The notes beneath the pieces are model-generated. The model was not told the DNA's origin and searched no databases. It worked only from the letters and a program-made list of their open reading frames with translations. A DNA stretch of 64,000 nt, taken from NCBI RefSeq assembly GCF_014337925.2, contig NZ_CP143423.1, forward strand, positions 2,200,501-2,264,500. The letters run 5' to 3'. Origin of the DNA: Roseobacter fucihabitans (GTDB lineage Bacteria; Pseudomonadota; Alphaproteobacteria; Rhodobacterales; Rhodobacteraceae). Position 1 is the stretch's first letter. Each line of letters opens with the position of its first letter. Of this stretch, positions 25,473 to 33,779 are shown in pieces. Made by a program: the position numbers and the translations under genes.

Positions 25473-27890
25473 ATGCAAACAACCACCCGTGTTGCCGTCA
25501 TCGGCGGAGGTGTCATCGGCACTTCTGTTCTTTATCACCTAACGAAACTGGGATGGTCGGATGTGATGCTGCTTGAACGCTCTGAACTCACCTCCGGTTC
25601 AACATGGCATGCGGCGGGTGGGTTTCACACGCTGAACGGCGACACGAATATGGCCGCTTTGCAGGGCTATACCATTCGCCTTTACAAAGAACTCGAAGAT
25701 ATCACCGGCATGTCATGCGGCCTGCATCACGTCGGTGGGCTCACATTGGCCGATAATCAGGACCGGTTTGACATGCTGCTGGCGGAACGCGCAAAGCATC
25801 GTTTCATGGGGCTTGAAACGGAGATCGTCGGCCCTGATGAGATCCGCAAAATCGCACCCGTCACCAATATCGAGGGCATCATAGGCGCGCTTTATGACCC
25901 GCTGGATGGGCATCTTGACCCTTCCGGAACCACGCATGCCTATGCCCGCGCCGCCCGTATGGGGGGCGCTTCGATTGAGACGCAGTGCAGGGTGAGCGAC
26001 ACCAAACAGCGCGCGGATGGCACATGGGATGTGTTCACCGACAAGGGGGTCGTGCATGCTGAGCATGTGGTCAACGCGGGTGGATTATGGGCGCGTGAGG
26101 TCGGTGCCATGGCGGGGATTTATTTTCCGCTGCTCCCGATGGAGCACCAATATATCGTCACCGAAGACGTGCCGATGATTGTGGAGATGGCAAAGGACGG
26201 CAAGGAACACCCGCATGTGATGGACCCTGCGGGCGAGAGTTACCTGCGCCAGGAAGGCCGGGGGCTTTGCATCGGGTTTTACGAGCAACCCTGCCGTCCC
26301 TGGGCGGTTGATGGCACCTCTTGGGATTTCGGTCAGGACCTGTTGCCCAATGATTTCGACAAGATCGAAGAAAGCATCACCTTTGCCTATAATCGGTTTC
26401 CCGATCTGGCCCGCGTGGGCGTCAAGAACGTGATCCACGGCCCCTTTACCTTTGCGCCGGATGGTAATCCGCTGGTTGGCCCGGTGCCGGGGATGCGCAA
26501 TTATTGGTCAGCCTGCGGTGTCATGGCCGGGTTCAGCCAGGGCGGCGGCGTTGGGTTGATGTTGGCGCAATGGATGATTGAGGGGGAGCCCGAGCGCGAC
26601 ACCATGGCGATGGATGTGGCGCGGTTCGGCGATTGGATTACGCCGGGGTACACGCTGCCCAAGGTCATCGAAAACTATCAGAAACGGTTTTCCGTCTCCT
26701 ATCCTAATGAGGAACTCCCCGCAGCCCGCCCCCATCGCACCACGCCAATGTATGACATCTTGACGCAGATGGGCGCCGTCTGGGGCCAGCAATTCGGGTT
26801 GGAGGTGCCGAATTACTTTGCCGTTGGCGATGAGCCGACTTACGAGACGCCTTCCTTCCGCCGCTCGAATGCGTTTGAGGCGACGGCGCGCGAGGTCAAG
26901 GCCGTGCGCGGCGGCGTCGGCATCAACGAATTGCATAACTTTGGTAAGTACCGTGTCACAGGGCCAAAAGCACGCGCCTGGCTGGACCGGATCATGGCCG
27001 GGCGCGTACCAAGCCCCGGACGCGTGTCCCTGAGCCCAATGCTGTCGCCCAAGGGAAAACTGATAGGTGACTTCACCATCTCTTGCCTGGCGCAGGATCA
27101 CTTTCAACTCACCGCCTCCTATGGCAGTCAGGCGTTCCATTTCCGCTGGTTCCAGGCGCATCAGGAACCGGGCGTAACCCTATGTAACATAAGCGATCAA
27201 CGCACGGGTTTTCAAATCGCGGGACCGCTGGCGCGCAACGTTCTGGTCGCCTGCACCCGCAGCGATATTACCGATATGAAATTCCTCGACGTGCGGCGCC
27301 TGACCGTCGGGAGCGCGGATTGCATCGTGCAACGGCTCAGCTACACAGGCGATCTCGGCTTTGAAATCTATTGCGATCCAATGGACCAACGCAGCCTCTG
27401 GCACACTCTTTGGACCGCAGGTCAGGCACATGCAATCACGCCTTTTGGCATGCGCGCGATGATGTCACTGCGGCTGGACAAGTTCTTTGGCAGCTGGATG
27501 GCGGAATATTCACCCGATTACACCGCAGCAGAAACCGGTTTGGACCGTTTCATTCATTTCTCAAAGGACGCCGCTTTCATCGGGCGCGGGGCGGCCGAAC
27601 TCGACCGCACCTCCCCGCCCAGGCGCCAGCTGGTGGCCTTTGAGGTCGATGCGGGTGATGCGGATGTGCAGGGATACGAACCGATCTGGCTGCACGGCGA
27701 AGTGGTTGGCTTTTGCACCTCAGGCGGGTTTTCGCATCACGCCGGGAAATCGATCGCCCTGGGATTTTTCCCGGTCAAACGGCTCAAGGGCGCACCAGAG
27801 GTTCATATTGAAATACTGGGCAAAATGCGCCCTGCGCGCCTGGTACACGACACGCTATTTGACCCCGATGGCACACGCATGCGGGGATGA
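25473..27890 (+). CDS. FAD-dependent dimethylglycine/sarcosine dehydrogenase-like protein (DAO + GcvT domains)
   Basis: 805 residues. Residues 5-50 hold the Rossmann FAD motif VAVIGGGVIGTSVLYHLTK and GSTWHAAGG, whose His is the usual covalent FAD attachment site in dimethylglycine dehydrogenases. The DAO oxidase domain runs to about residue 390 and ends GPVPGMRNYWSACGVMAGFS. Residues about 430-805 are GcvT/aminomethyltransferase-like (RRSNAFEATAREVKAVRGGV, RLSYTGDLGFEIYCDP, GMRAMMSLRLDKFFGSWMAE) and bind THF. It oxidatively demethylates N-methylglycines and captures formaldehyde as methylene-THF. CGGAGG precedes the ATG. Exact substrate not decided; many paralogues exist in Roseobacters. Confidence 0.92.
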   Translation: MQTTTRVAVIGGGVIGTSVLYHLTKLGWSDVMLLERSELTSGSTWHAAGGFHTLNGDTNMAALQGYTIRLYKELEDITGMSCGLHHVGGLTLADNQDRFDMLLAERAKHRFMGLETEIVGPDEIRKIAPVTNIEGIIGALYDPLDGHLDPSGTTHAYARAARMGGASIETQCRVSDTKQRADGTWDVFTDKGVVHAEHVVNAGGLWAREVGAMAGIYFPLLPMEHQYIVTEDVPMIVEMAKDGKEHPHVMDPAGESYLRQEGRGLCIGFYEQPCRPWAVDGTSWDFGQDLLPNDFDKIEESITFAYNRFPDLARVGVKNVIHGPFTFAPDGNPLVGPVPGMRNYWSACGVMAGFSQGGGVGLMLAQWMIEGEPERDTMAMDVARFGDWITPGYTLPKVIENYQKRFSVSYPNEELPAARPHRTTPMYDILTQMGAVWGQQFGLEVPNYFAVGDEPTYETPSFRRSNAFEATAREVKAVRGGVGINELHNFGKYRVTGPKARAWLDRIMAGRVPSPGRVSLSPMLSPKGKLIGDFTISCLAQDHFQLTASYGSQAFHFRWFQAHQEPGVTLCNISDQRTGFQIAGPLARNVLVACTRSDITDMKFLDVRRLTVGSADCIVQRLSYTGDLGFEIYCDPMDQRSLWHTLWTAGQAHAITPFGMRAMMSLRLDKFFGSWMAEYSPDYTAAETGLDRFIHFSKDAAFIGRGAAELDRTSPPRRQLVAFEVDAGDADVQGYEPIWLHGEVVGFCTSGGFSHHAGKSIALGFFPVKRLKGAPEVHIEILGKMRPARLVHDTLFDPDGTRMRG

Positions 27891-27932
27891 GTATCGCTAT
27901 CTTTCTCGCTGTGAGTGCGATATCCTACACCC

Positions 27933-28553
27933 ATGAGCATGCAAGCGCCCCGTGATCTGCCGATTATCATCCTTGCCGCCGGCCAGTCGAAACGCATGCG
28001 CGGCGCTGACAAACTGCTTGAAGAAATCGACGGTGTCCCCCTGCTGCGCAGGCAGGCCAATCTGGCATGCAGCGTGACACTCGGGCAGGTGCTGATCGCC
28101 CTGCCCCCGCCCCCGCACCCGCGGTACCAATGCCTTGACGCGCTCGCCGTCAATCGCATCGGCGTGCCGGACGCGGTTGAGGGCATGAGTGCAAGCATCC
28201 GCACGGCAATCGCAGCGCTGCCCGAGGATGCGCCTGCTGCAATGTTGCTTTTGGGTGATTTACCGGATTTGACCAAAGATGACATTAAAAATGTTATTGA
28301 GGCCATTGATTTTAATAAAAATATATTGATTTGGCGTGGTGCCACAGAAGATGGTGAACCCGGACATCCCATCGTGTTTGCCGCAGAACTCTTTGGCGCG
28401 CTGATGGGCATTACTGGCGATGAAGGCGGGCAATCCGTCGTACGCCAGGCCAAAGATCGCGTCGCGCTCATCAGGTTGCCAGGTCACCGGGCGCGCAAGG
28501 ACCTGGATACACCTGAAGACTGGGCCGCCTGGCGTGCGCAGCGCAGGGGGTGA
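27933..28553 (+). CDS. MobA/MocA-like nucleotidyltransferase
   Basis: 206 residues. The NTP-binding loop PIIILAAGQSKRMRGADKLL, the metal-binding MLLLGDLPDLTKDDI and GHPIVFAAELFGAL identify the family that transfers CMP or GMP to molybdenum cofactor. MocA (CTP) or a purine-catabolism MobA-like protein are both possible. Two starts are near each other (GTG 27915, ATG 27933); neither has a clear ribosome site. AT-rich spacer codons occur in the middle (ENNIKNV-type stretch near 28290-28330). Confidence 0.82.
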   Translation: MSMQAPRDLPIIILAAGQSKRMRGADKLLEEIDGVPLLRRQANLACSVTLGQVLIALPPPPHPRYQCLDALAVNRIGVPDAVEGMSASIRTAIAALPEDAPAAMLLLGDLPDLTKDDIKNVIEAIDFNKNILIWRGATEDGEPGHPIVFAAELFGALMGITGDEGGQSVVRQAKDRVALIRLPGHRARKDLDTPEDWAAWRAQRRG

Positions 28554-28796
28554 GCGCCTTTTGCCGGGACAGCGGGCGCGGCACTCACACCATGGCATCG
28601 CCGCTGGCAAAGGCGCACAACCGCGCACCATGTGAAGACCTTGATCCATCATGCGATTGAAAAAATAGGATGGCCGCCGCCGCCGCCGATGAAATCAACC
28701 TTCGTGCTAAAGCGGGTGCCTCACGCGCTGCAAAGAGCGCAGAAGGACGGGCATGTGGTGCATGATTTCGGGCCGGACGGGTGTTTGTGGCAAATG
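28554..28796. other. short region without a supported gene
   Basis: About 240 bp, with one 60-codon plus-strand frame beginning at 28632 that has a PPPPP run and no family match. I do not call it a gene. Confidence 0.4.
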
Positions 28797-29195
28797 TCAG
28801 GTCAGGGGCTTTGAACCGCTAAATACGGCCATACCCACAAACCGTTCAATCGTGATGATGTACAGAACTGTTTTTACCTCAGAAAACCGATCGGACATTC
28901 GTTCGGCGTCAACAAAGGCCGCCCCCAGGTTCCGGTTGATGATAATCACTGACCGGCGTGCACCGTTCCGGGTAATATGTAGCCCAACTTCGGGAACGTC
29001 TGGAAACGCCACCCCGCCAACGGTCACTCACATCCCTATCCGGCTTGCAATATGCGCCCATGGTGGGCAATTTGGGATTCTGCTTTGCCTTATCGTATTC
29101 AGCTTGGGTGTGCTTTGGTACTTTGTTGCGGACCCACTCGTGAGCTTCACGCAGCATTTTTCACGCAAGGTTTCTCCGGCGTTAAACATGGTCAT
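28797..29195 (-). pseudogene. frameshifted gene of unknown function
   Basis: A good start (AAAGGA six bases before ATG at 29195) gives MTMFNAGETLREK. The frame then shifts at an A5 run near 29155 into MLREAHEWVRNKVPKHTQAE, continues as PKLPTMGAYCKPDRD, and shifts again near 29027 into FPDVPEVGLHITRNGARRS and DRFSEVKTVLYIITIERFVG, ending at 28797. Restoring one A joins the first two pieces perfectly. Product unknown. Lies beside mobilisation genes, so it may be island cargo. Confidence 0.45.
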
Positions 29196-29406
29196 TGATT
29201 TTCCTTTGGGGTGGTGCACCGGGGAGGAACAACCTAGAACCTTCTGAGTGCGTTCGTGTCCTTGAAGAATTAGAGAACTGGAGTGAGGTTCTCAAAGCTG
29301 AGCCGGACGTTATTCACAGGTTAGCCGCTTTTGCCAAGGCTGCATCAGTTGAAGCGAGTGGCCAAAAATCATCGTTTCCTGCGACTGATCTACCGGGGCT
29401 TGAACC

Positions 29407-29847
29407 ATGAGCGCGGGTGTCGGCACAGAGGCTGGACAGGCAACGGCGGGTTTCAATGACGTTGCCGCTGCTGCGCCAAAGGCGGGCAAACGCCGTGATC
29501 GCTCTCCCCTGACATTACGGCTTACGACCGATGAACGGCAGAGGCTCGAAGAACTGGCGGCGGGCATGACGCTGAGCGCCTATGTGCGCGCTTGTGTGTT
29601 TGGGGCCGAGGCGGCGAAGCGCAAGCGGCGGCCCAAGGATGTTGTTGAAGACAAGAAGGCGGCAGCGGAGGCACTGGCCTTGCTGGGACAATCGCGGATG
29701 GCGAGCAATCTCAACCAGCTTGCCTATCATGCCAATGTTGGCGCTTTGATCATCGGCGAACAGGAAAAGGCGAATATCGCCGAGGCCAATGCCCATTTAC
29801 TGGCCATTCGCACATTGCTCGTCAAAGCTCTGGGCAAATCACGATGA
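29407..29847 (+). CDS. MobC-like relaxosome accessory protein
   Basis: 146 residues. N-terminal basic region, then a ribbon-helix-helix-like stretch (LTLRLTTDERQRLEELAAGM, SAYVRACVFG) and the C-terminal MobC-type segment ALLGQSRMASNLNQLAYHAN. Such proteins help the relaxase nick oriT during plasmid or island mobilisation. Overlaps the relaxase start by 4 bp (ATGA). Confidence 0.82.
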   Translation: MSAGVGTEAGQATAGFNDVAAAAPKAGKRRDRSPLTLRLTTDERQRLEELAAGMTLSAYVRACVFGAEAAKRKRRPKDVVEDKKAAAEALALLGQSRMASNLNQLAYHANVGALIIGEQEKANIAEANAHLLAIRTLLVKALGKSR

Positions 29848-30638
29848 TCCTTGAGGGCAATGCGCGGGGTTACGGCGCGGAACTGGCGCGGCATTTGTTG
29901 AACATCCGCGACAATGATCATGTGCAGGTGCATCTGCTCGACGGGTTTCTCGCCGATGATCTCGCGGGCGCGTTTGAGGAAGCCGAAGCGATTAGTCAGG
30001 CCACGCAGTGTAAGAAATACCTATTTTCCCTGTCGCTGAACCCGCCGCCGGACGCGCCTGTGTCCGTCGAAGCCTTTGAGGATGCCATTGCTAAAGCCGA
30101 GACGGCGCTGGGGCTGACGGGGCAACCCAAAGCCGTGGTGTTTCATGAGAAAAATGGACGGCGGCATGCGCATGCGGTCTATTCGCGCATTGATGGCGAC
30201 CAGATGAAGGCGGTCCAATTGCCGCATTTCAAGCGCAAACTGATGGCGGTGTCGCGGGAATTGTATTTGGAACATAGCTGGGAGATGCCGCGCGGGTTTG
30301 ACGATAGACAGCAGCGTGACCCAAATCGTTTTACGCACTCCGAGGCCGGGCAAGCCAAGCGGGCCAAGCGGGATACCGTCGCGCTCAAGAAAATGTTTCG
30401 GGCGTGCTGGGATGGCGCAGACAATCAGCAGGCCTTTGCAGCAGCACTTGCCGATCAGGGATACGCGCGGGTGTCGACTGACGACCAACGGCTCAAGGAA
30501 ACGAAAATCGGGCCGGTTGCCGCCCTTACGCTGGATGAGGTCAAGGCTGCTGCAATTCAGCATGCAGTTAAGGTTGCGAAGACGAGCGTGGACAAGCTTG
30601 AGGCGTTCGCGCGCAATGCCACACAGGGAGACAGCTAA
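29844..30638 (+). CDS. relaxase/mobilisation nuclease, short form
   Basis: 264 residues. FSLSLNPPPDAPVSVEAFED and the metal-binding GRRHAHAVYSRIDGDQMKAV (H-x-H motif) mark a MobA/VirD2-type relaxase, and FKRKLMAVSRELYLEHSWEM is also typical. Relatives usually have 450 residues or more with a long C-terminal part; here the protein ends soon after LDEVKAAAIQHAVKVAK, so it is probably truncated or a minimal form. It would nick oriT and stay bound to the 5' end of the transferred strand. No oriT was identified. Confidence 0.75.
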   Translation: MILEGNARGYGAELARHLLNIRDNDHVQVHLLDGFLADDLAGAFEEAEAISQATQCKKYLFSLSLNPPPDAPVSVEAFEDAIAKAETALGLTGQPKAVVFHEKNGRRHAHAVYSRIDGDQMKAVQLPHFKRKLMAVSRELYLEHSWEMPRGFDDRQQRDPNRFTHSEAGQAKRAKRDTVALKKMFRACWDGADNQQAFAAALADQGYARVSTDDQRLKETKIGPVAALTLDEVKAAAIQHAVKVAKTSVDKLEAFARNATQGDS

Positions 30639-30868
30639 TGCAAAATGCACCGCTTTACACCCGCATGAACATGGTTGCCGAGGTCTATGGCGTATCCGAG
30701 GACACCGTGCGGAGATGGGCCGGAAATGGGCTGCTGAAGATTCACAAGCGTGGCCGCATGTCATGGGTAAAGGCAAAAGAAATGATCGAAATAATAGAGA
30801 CGCCTTGTGGGGCTGAGTGTGGGGCCAGCACTCAAAAAGACGATATTAACCGACAAAATATGGCTTAA
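30638..30868 (+). CDS. small helix-turn-helix (excisionase-like) protein
   Basis: 76 residues. MVAEVYGVSEDTVRRWAGNG followed by LLKIHKRGRMSWVKAKEMIE is a MerR/excisionase-type winged HTH. It starts on the last base of the relaxase stop (TAATG) and ends one base before the 3' end of tRNA-Leu, the typical place for an island regulator or excisionase. Function inferred. Confidence 0.7.
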   Translation: MQNAPLYTRMNMVAEVYGVSEDTVRRWAGNGLLKIHKRGRMSWVKAKEMIEIIETPCGAECGASTQKDDINRQNMA

Positions 30869-30869
30869 G

Positions 30870-30953
30870 TGGTGCCCTTCCCCGGACTCGAACCGGGACG
30901 CCGTGAAGCAAGAGATTTTGAATCTCTCGTGTCTACCATTCCACCAGAAGGGC
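30870..30953 (-). tRNA. tRNA-Leu (anticodon CAA)
   Basis: 84 bases with encoded CCA. Acceptor stem GCCCTTC / GAAGGGC, D arm TGGTGGAATGGTAGACAC, anticodon stem AGAGA / TCTCT around the loop TTCAAAA (CAA), long variable arm of a class II tRNA (TGCTTCACGGCG), and T arm with GGTTCGAGTCC. Decodes UUG. The mobilisation genes end directly at its 3' end, a standard island integration site. Confidence 0.96.
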
Positions 30954-31144
30954 ACTGAGGGGCGGTGTAATGAGGTTTGCTTAGGGTTTCAAGAGTTAGT
31001 CGCCGCTTTGTTTAAACAGTATATAGGCGATAATATTATCAGTAAAATTCCCGCGAACGGATTGTGCATGAACTGTGTGAAACTCTCGAACACTATTTAA
31101 TTTCCTATTGCTACTGGCGCATTAGGAGATTTCAGAAAAACTAG

Positions 31145-31657
31145 CTAGGGTTTCAAGTGCTCATCGATGCGGTTGAGGTAGACCGCCATGACATGCGTCA
31201 GGTCAGCCAGATCGGCCTCTTCAGCAAGCCTCTTGATGGTCATAGCTGGGCGCTCTTGGTTGTAGCGTCGGCCACGAAAGTCAATGAAGGGTTCTTCCGT
31301 ATTGATCACAGGCTGGACTGGACCAAGCTCAGACACCTTCCCGGTGATGTGAAGGAGTTATGTGAAGATGGGCCGGAGAAATTCGTGTATCTCATGGCCC
31401 CTCAGTTTGTTGCTCTTGGCGCTCTTATTGACAACCTCAAGCATGACCCCTACCGGAGCAACTTCTGTCAAGGGCGACCAGGAGGTGGGAAATAAGACCG
31501 TCACCTTCAGATAGCCATCCGGCCCATTCTCGGCATGCAGCCAAGAAGCAGTAGGGGCTGTCGGCTTCACCGCTTCGTAGACATCGTCTAGGTCCATCTC
31601 TTCGAGGCTGTCGAGGGATCTCTTCTGGTGGGTCTTAACGAAACGCACAGGGCGCAC
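31145..31657 (-). pseudogene. unknown gene interrupted by one in-frame stop
   Basis: Two pieces lie in the same reading frame, separated only by TAA at 31358-31360: the first (99 residues) begins MRPVRFVKTHQKRSLDSLEE and ends HEIHEFLRPIFT, the second continues LLHITGKVSELGPVQPVIN and ends NRIDEHLKP. Together they would make about 170 residues. No family recognised. One nonsense mutation, suppression, or two separate small genes (second starting GTG at 31336) are all possible. Located between the tRNA and a tRNA fragment. Confidence 0.5.
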
Positions 31658-31957
31658 GCGGCGGGTCAGGTAGCCACCGTTGAAAGGTGACGACCAGTCT
31701 CTGCTTAGGGAACAATCATCGGCTCATACATAGGTCGCATTAGAGCGGCGCTGTCGGAACGATGGGTGATGAAGTTACGGGTTGTCTCTGTCGCCATCAC
31801 GTAGGTTACGCGCTGGTCCTTACGGCTAATCAACTTGAGACCGCGTCACTGGTGATTTGGCGGCGTCGTGTAGCTGACGCAGAGATGGGTGAGCGTCACT
31901 TTCAGGTGTGACCTGCACTTGTAGATGAGCCCCAAAATTGGAGCTAATTAGACACAG
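31658..31957. other. non-coding stretch of the eroded island
   Basis: About 300 bp without a credible frame, ribosome site or RNA gene. Confidence 0.4.
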
Positions 31958-31996
31958 TATTTGAACCCCCTGCATCGACCATTCCGCCACTTGGGC
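31958..31996 (-). other. 5' fragment of a tRNA-Leu gene
   Basis: On the minus strand GCCCAAGTGGCGGAATGG, then TCGATGCAGGGGGTTCAAAT, resembles the 5' half of a leucine tRNA (acceptor strand, D arm with GGCGGAATGGT, start of the anticodon arm with loop TTCAAAT). It stops at the anticodon loop; no 3' half follows. Its acceptor strand differs from that of the intact tRNA-Leu 1 kb away. Probably a relic of integration or recombination at a tRNA. Confidence 0.6.
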
Positions 31997-32180
31997 ACTG
32001 AGCGGTTCATTATCCGAGCTTGCCCATTGCGTCCAGCCCACAGAAACGCTCCTTAAAAATTGACGCCTTTTCATATCGGCATAAAGCCTGCGCACACGCT
32101 GGTACAGCACTCTCGAATTTGCTAGGCGCTGTCACAACATCAATTAATCAACTCTGTCCAATAGCCTGGGAGATGCGTGC
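31997..32180. other. upstream region of exoD
   Basis: About 185 bp leading to exoD. Together with the tRNA fragment and the preceding 300 bp this makes a 520-bp gap free of protein genes. Confidence 0.35.
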
Positions 32181-32795
32181 ATGACGGATCATGCCACCAA
32201 CGAAATAGCGATTTCGGACCGGCTCGACCAATTGGCGCAAAACGCACAAAGCGAGACCGTCTCCCTCGATTGGATACTCGGCCAGCTTCACGAACGAGCC
32301 TTTGGTCTTTTTCTTCTGGTGCTTGCGCTGCCGTGCTGCATACCGCTGCTCTACGGGATCCCACAGATCGTCGCTTTGCCGCTGATGTTTGTATCCGCGC
32401 AGATCCTTATGGGGCGTCAAACCCCGTGGTTGCCCGCGCGGTTGGCGGCGCGAAGCGTCTCGGTGCAAGGATTGCAGAACCTCGCACAGCGCGCTGGTCC
32501 GTGGTTGCGCCGCATCGAAGCCTTTAGCCGCCCGCGACAAGCGCAGCTGACCCGCGCACCGCTGGACCGGATCGTTGGGCTCGCGCTGGTGCTCTTTAGT
32601 GCATCGATCCTTGTGCCGCTTCCGGGTACCAACACGGTGCCTGGATTCGCCGTCGTGCTCGTCTCGATGGGGCTGTTGCAGCGCGATGGTATCCTCGTGT
32701 TGTTTGGTATGATGCTCGGCACCGCATGGATCGCTTCCCTGATCTTTGCCGGGGCGACGCTGGTCAGTTTGTTTAAAGGGTGGATGGGCTTTTGA
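32181..32795 (+). CDS. exoD: ExoD-family membrane protein
   Basis: 204 residues. It has the ExoD pattern: cytoplasmic N-terminus with SLDWILGQLHERAFGLFLLV, hydrophobic LALPCCIPLLYGIPQIVALP, MGRQTPWLPARLAARSVS, and C-terminal membrane segments IVGLALVLFSASILVPLPGT and PGFAVVLVSMGLLQRDGILV. ExoD was linked to exopolysaccharide production and alkali tolerance in rhizobia; its biochemical role is unclear. Overlaps dsbB by 16 bp. Confidence 0.9.
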   Translation: MTDHATNEIAISDRLDQLAQNAQSETVSLDWILGQLHERAFGLFLLVLALPCCIPLLYGIPQIVALPLMFVSAQILMGRQTPWLPARLAARSVSVQGLQNLAQRAGPWLRRIEAFSRPRQAQLTRAPLDRIVGLALVLFSASILVPLPGTNTVPGFAVVLVSMGLLQRDGILVLFGMMLGTAWIASLIFAGATLVSLFKGWMGF

Positions 32796-33247
32796 CACAC
32801 GTACGTTTCATCACCCTGGCCGCACTTGGCTCTGCTTTCCTATTGGCAGGGGCGTTTGTGTTTCAAATTCTGGGCTATGCCCCCTGCACCATGTGCATCT
32901 GGCAGCGCTACCCGCATGTTCTCGCCGTGCTTATCGGTCTCATCGCGTGGCGCATCAACCACGCCTTGGTGATCCTCGCAGGTGCAGGGGCGGTTTTTAC
33001 ATCTGGTGCCATTGGGGTTTTCCACGCCGGTGTGGAACAAGGCTGGTGGCAAGGCCCGACCACCTGCACAGCCGGTCCCGTTGGCGATCTGAGCCCCGAA
33101 GAGCTATTGAATCAGATCCTGACCGCGCCGCTGGTGCAATGCGACCAAATCGCCTGGCAAATGATGGGAATCAGCATGGCAGGCTGGAACGCCATCCTGT
33201 CGTTCGGCCTGACGGCACTCTGGCTCTTGGCCCTCAAACGCCGCTAG
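32780..33247 (+). CDS. dsbB: disulfide bond formation protein DsbB
   Basis: 155 residues with four membrane segments. The first redox pair is the CTMC of GYAPCTMCIWQRYPHVLAV; the second pair is Cys in GPTTCTAGPVGDL and in APLVQCDQIAW, both periplasmic. DsbB reoxidises DsbA and passes electrons to ubiquinone. It starts inside exoD; a TTG a few codons in is an alternative start. Converges with the Lrp gene, overlapping by 4 bp. Confidence 0.92.
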   Translation: MDGLLTHVRFITLAALGSAFLLAGAFVFQILGYAPCTMCIWQRYPHVLAVLIGLIAWRINHALVILAGAGAVFTSGAIGVFHAGVEQGWWQGPTTCTAGPVGDLSPEELLNQILTAPLVQCDQIAWQMMGISMAGWNAILSFGLTALWLLALKRR

Positions 33248-33669
33248 GAGGCCTTGCGCGTACTCAGCAGCAGGCTCGTTTCACTGGCGCTGACCCCTTC
33301 TAGGCGGCGCACCTGAGACAGGACCCGGTCGAATTCCTCCAGCGTCGCTGTGCCGATCTCCACGATCACATCCCATCGCCCATTCGTGGAATAGACGCGG
33401 CGCAAGGCCGGCATGCCACTCAACTGGCGAATGATCCGATCCGTCCCCCGCCCCTCAATCGCGATCATCATCAACCCGCGCACCGGATCGCTCAGCCCGT
33501 CCTGCTTCATCACGACCGAAAACCCAAGGATGTCGCCGCGCGCCTGGAGCTTTGCGATGCGCACGCGCACCGTGGCGCGTGTCAACCCCAACAGCGATGC
33601 CAGGTCGGAAAGTGACGCCCGTGCATCATGCCGCAGCGCGCTGATCAGCCTATTGTCCACTTCATCCAT
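33244..33669 (-). CDS. Lrp/AsnC-family regulator, probable regulator of arginine catabolism
   Basis: 141 residues. N-terminal HTH (EVDNRLISALRHDARASLSD, LLGLTRATVRVRIAKLQARG) and C-terminal RAM domain (VRGLMMIAIEGRGTDRIIRQ, GRWDVIVEIGTATLEEFDRV). It is divergent from arginase with 110 bp between, containing the palindrome GTGCATTATGCAC. By analogy with PutR/ArgR-type Lrp proteins it likely activates rocF-ocd in response to arginine or ornithine. Start at the ATG of MDEVDNRL; the frame upstream looks non-coding. Confidence 0.9.
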   Translation of the reverse strand: MDEVDNRLISALRHDARASLSDLASLLGLTRATVRVRIAKLQARGDILGFSVVMKQDGLSDPVRGLMMIAIEGRGTDRIIRQLSGMPALRRVYSTNGRWDVIVEIGTATLEEFDRVLSQVRRLEGVSASETSLLLSTRKAS

Positions 33670-33696
33670 ATTTACCGTCCATTTTGGTCGATTGAC

Positions 33697-33709
33697 GTGC
33701 ATTATGCAC
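33697..33709. promoter_or_regulatory. palindrome in the lrp-rocF intergenic region, candidate operator
   Basis: GTGCATTATGCAC is a perfect 13-bp palindrome (one central base) placed 27 bp from the regulator start and 70 bp from the arginase start. Lrp-family regulators bind such sites between divergent genes. The assignment is inferred. Confidence 0.55.
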
Positions 33710-33779
33710 ATTTTGAATGCTTGTTGATACGACATATTGGTCATTATATTCTGCGCAACACGTATTGACGGAGATGCAA

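Noticed and set aside
30954-31144. Short plus-strand frame running over the tRNA-Leu gene (30807-31100)
   Set aside because: It reads through the tRNA and the end of the HTH gene in another frame; no coding signal.
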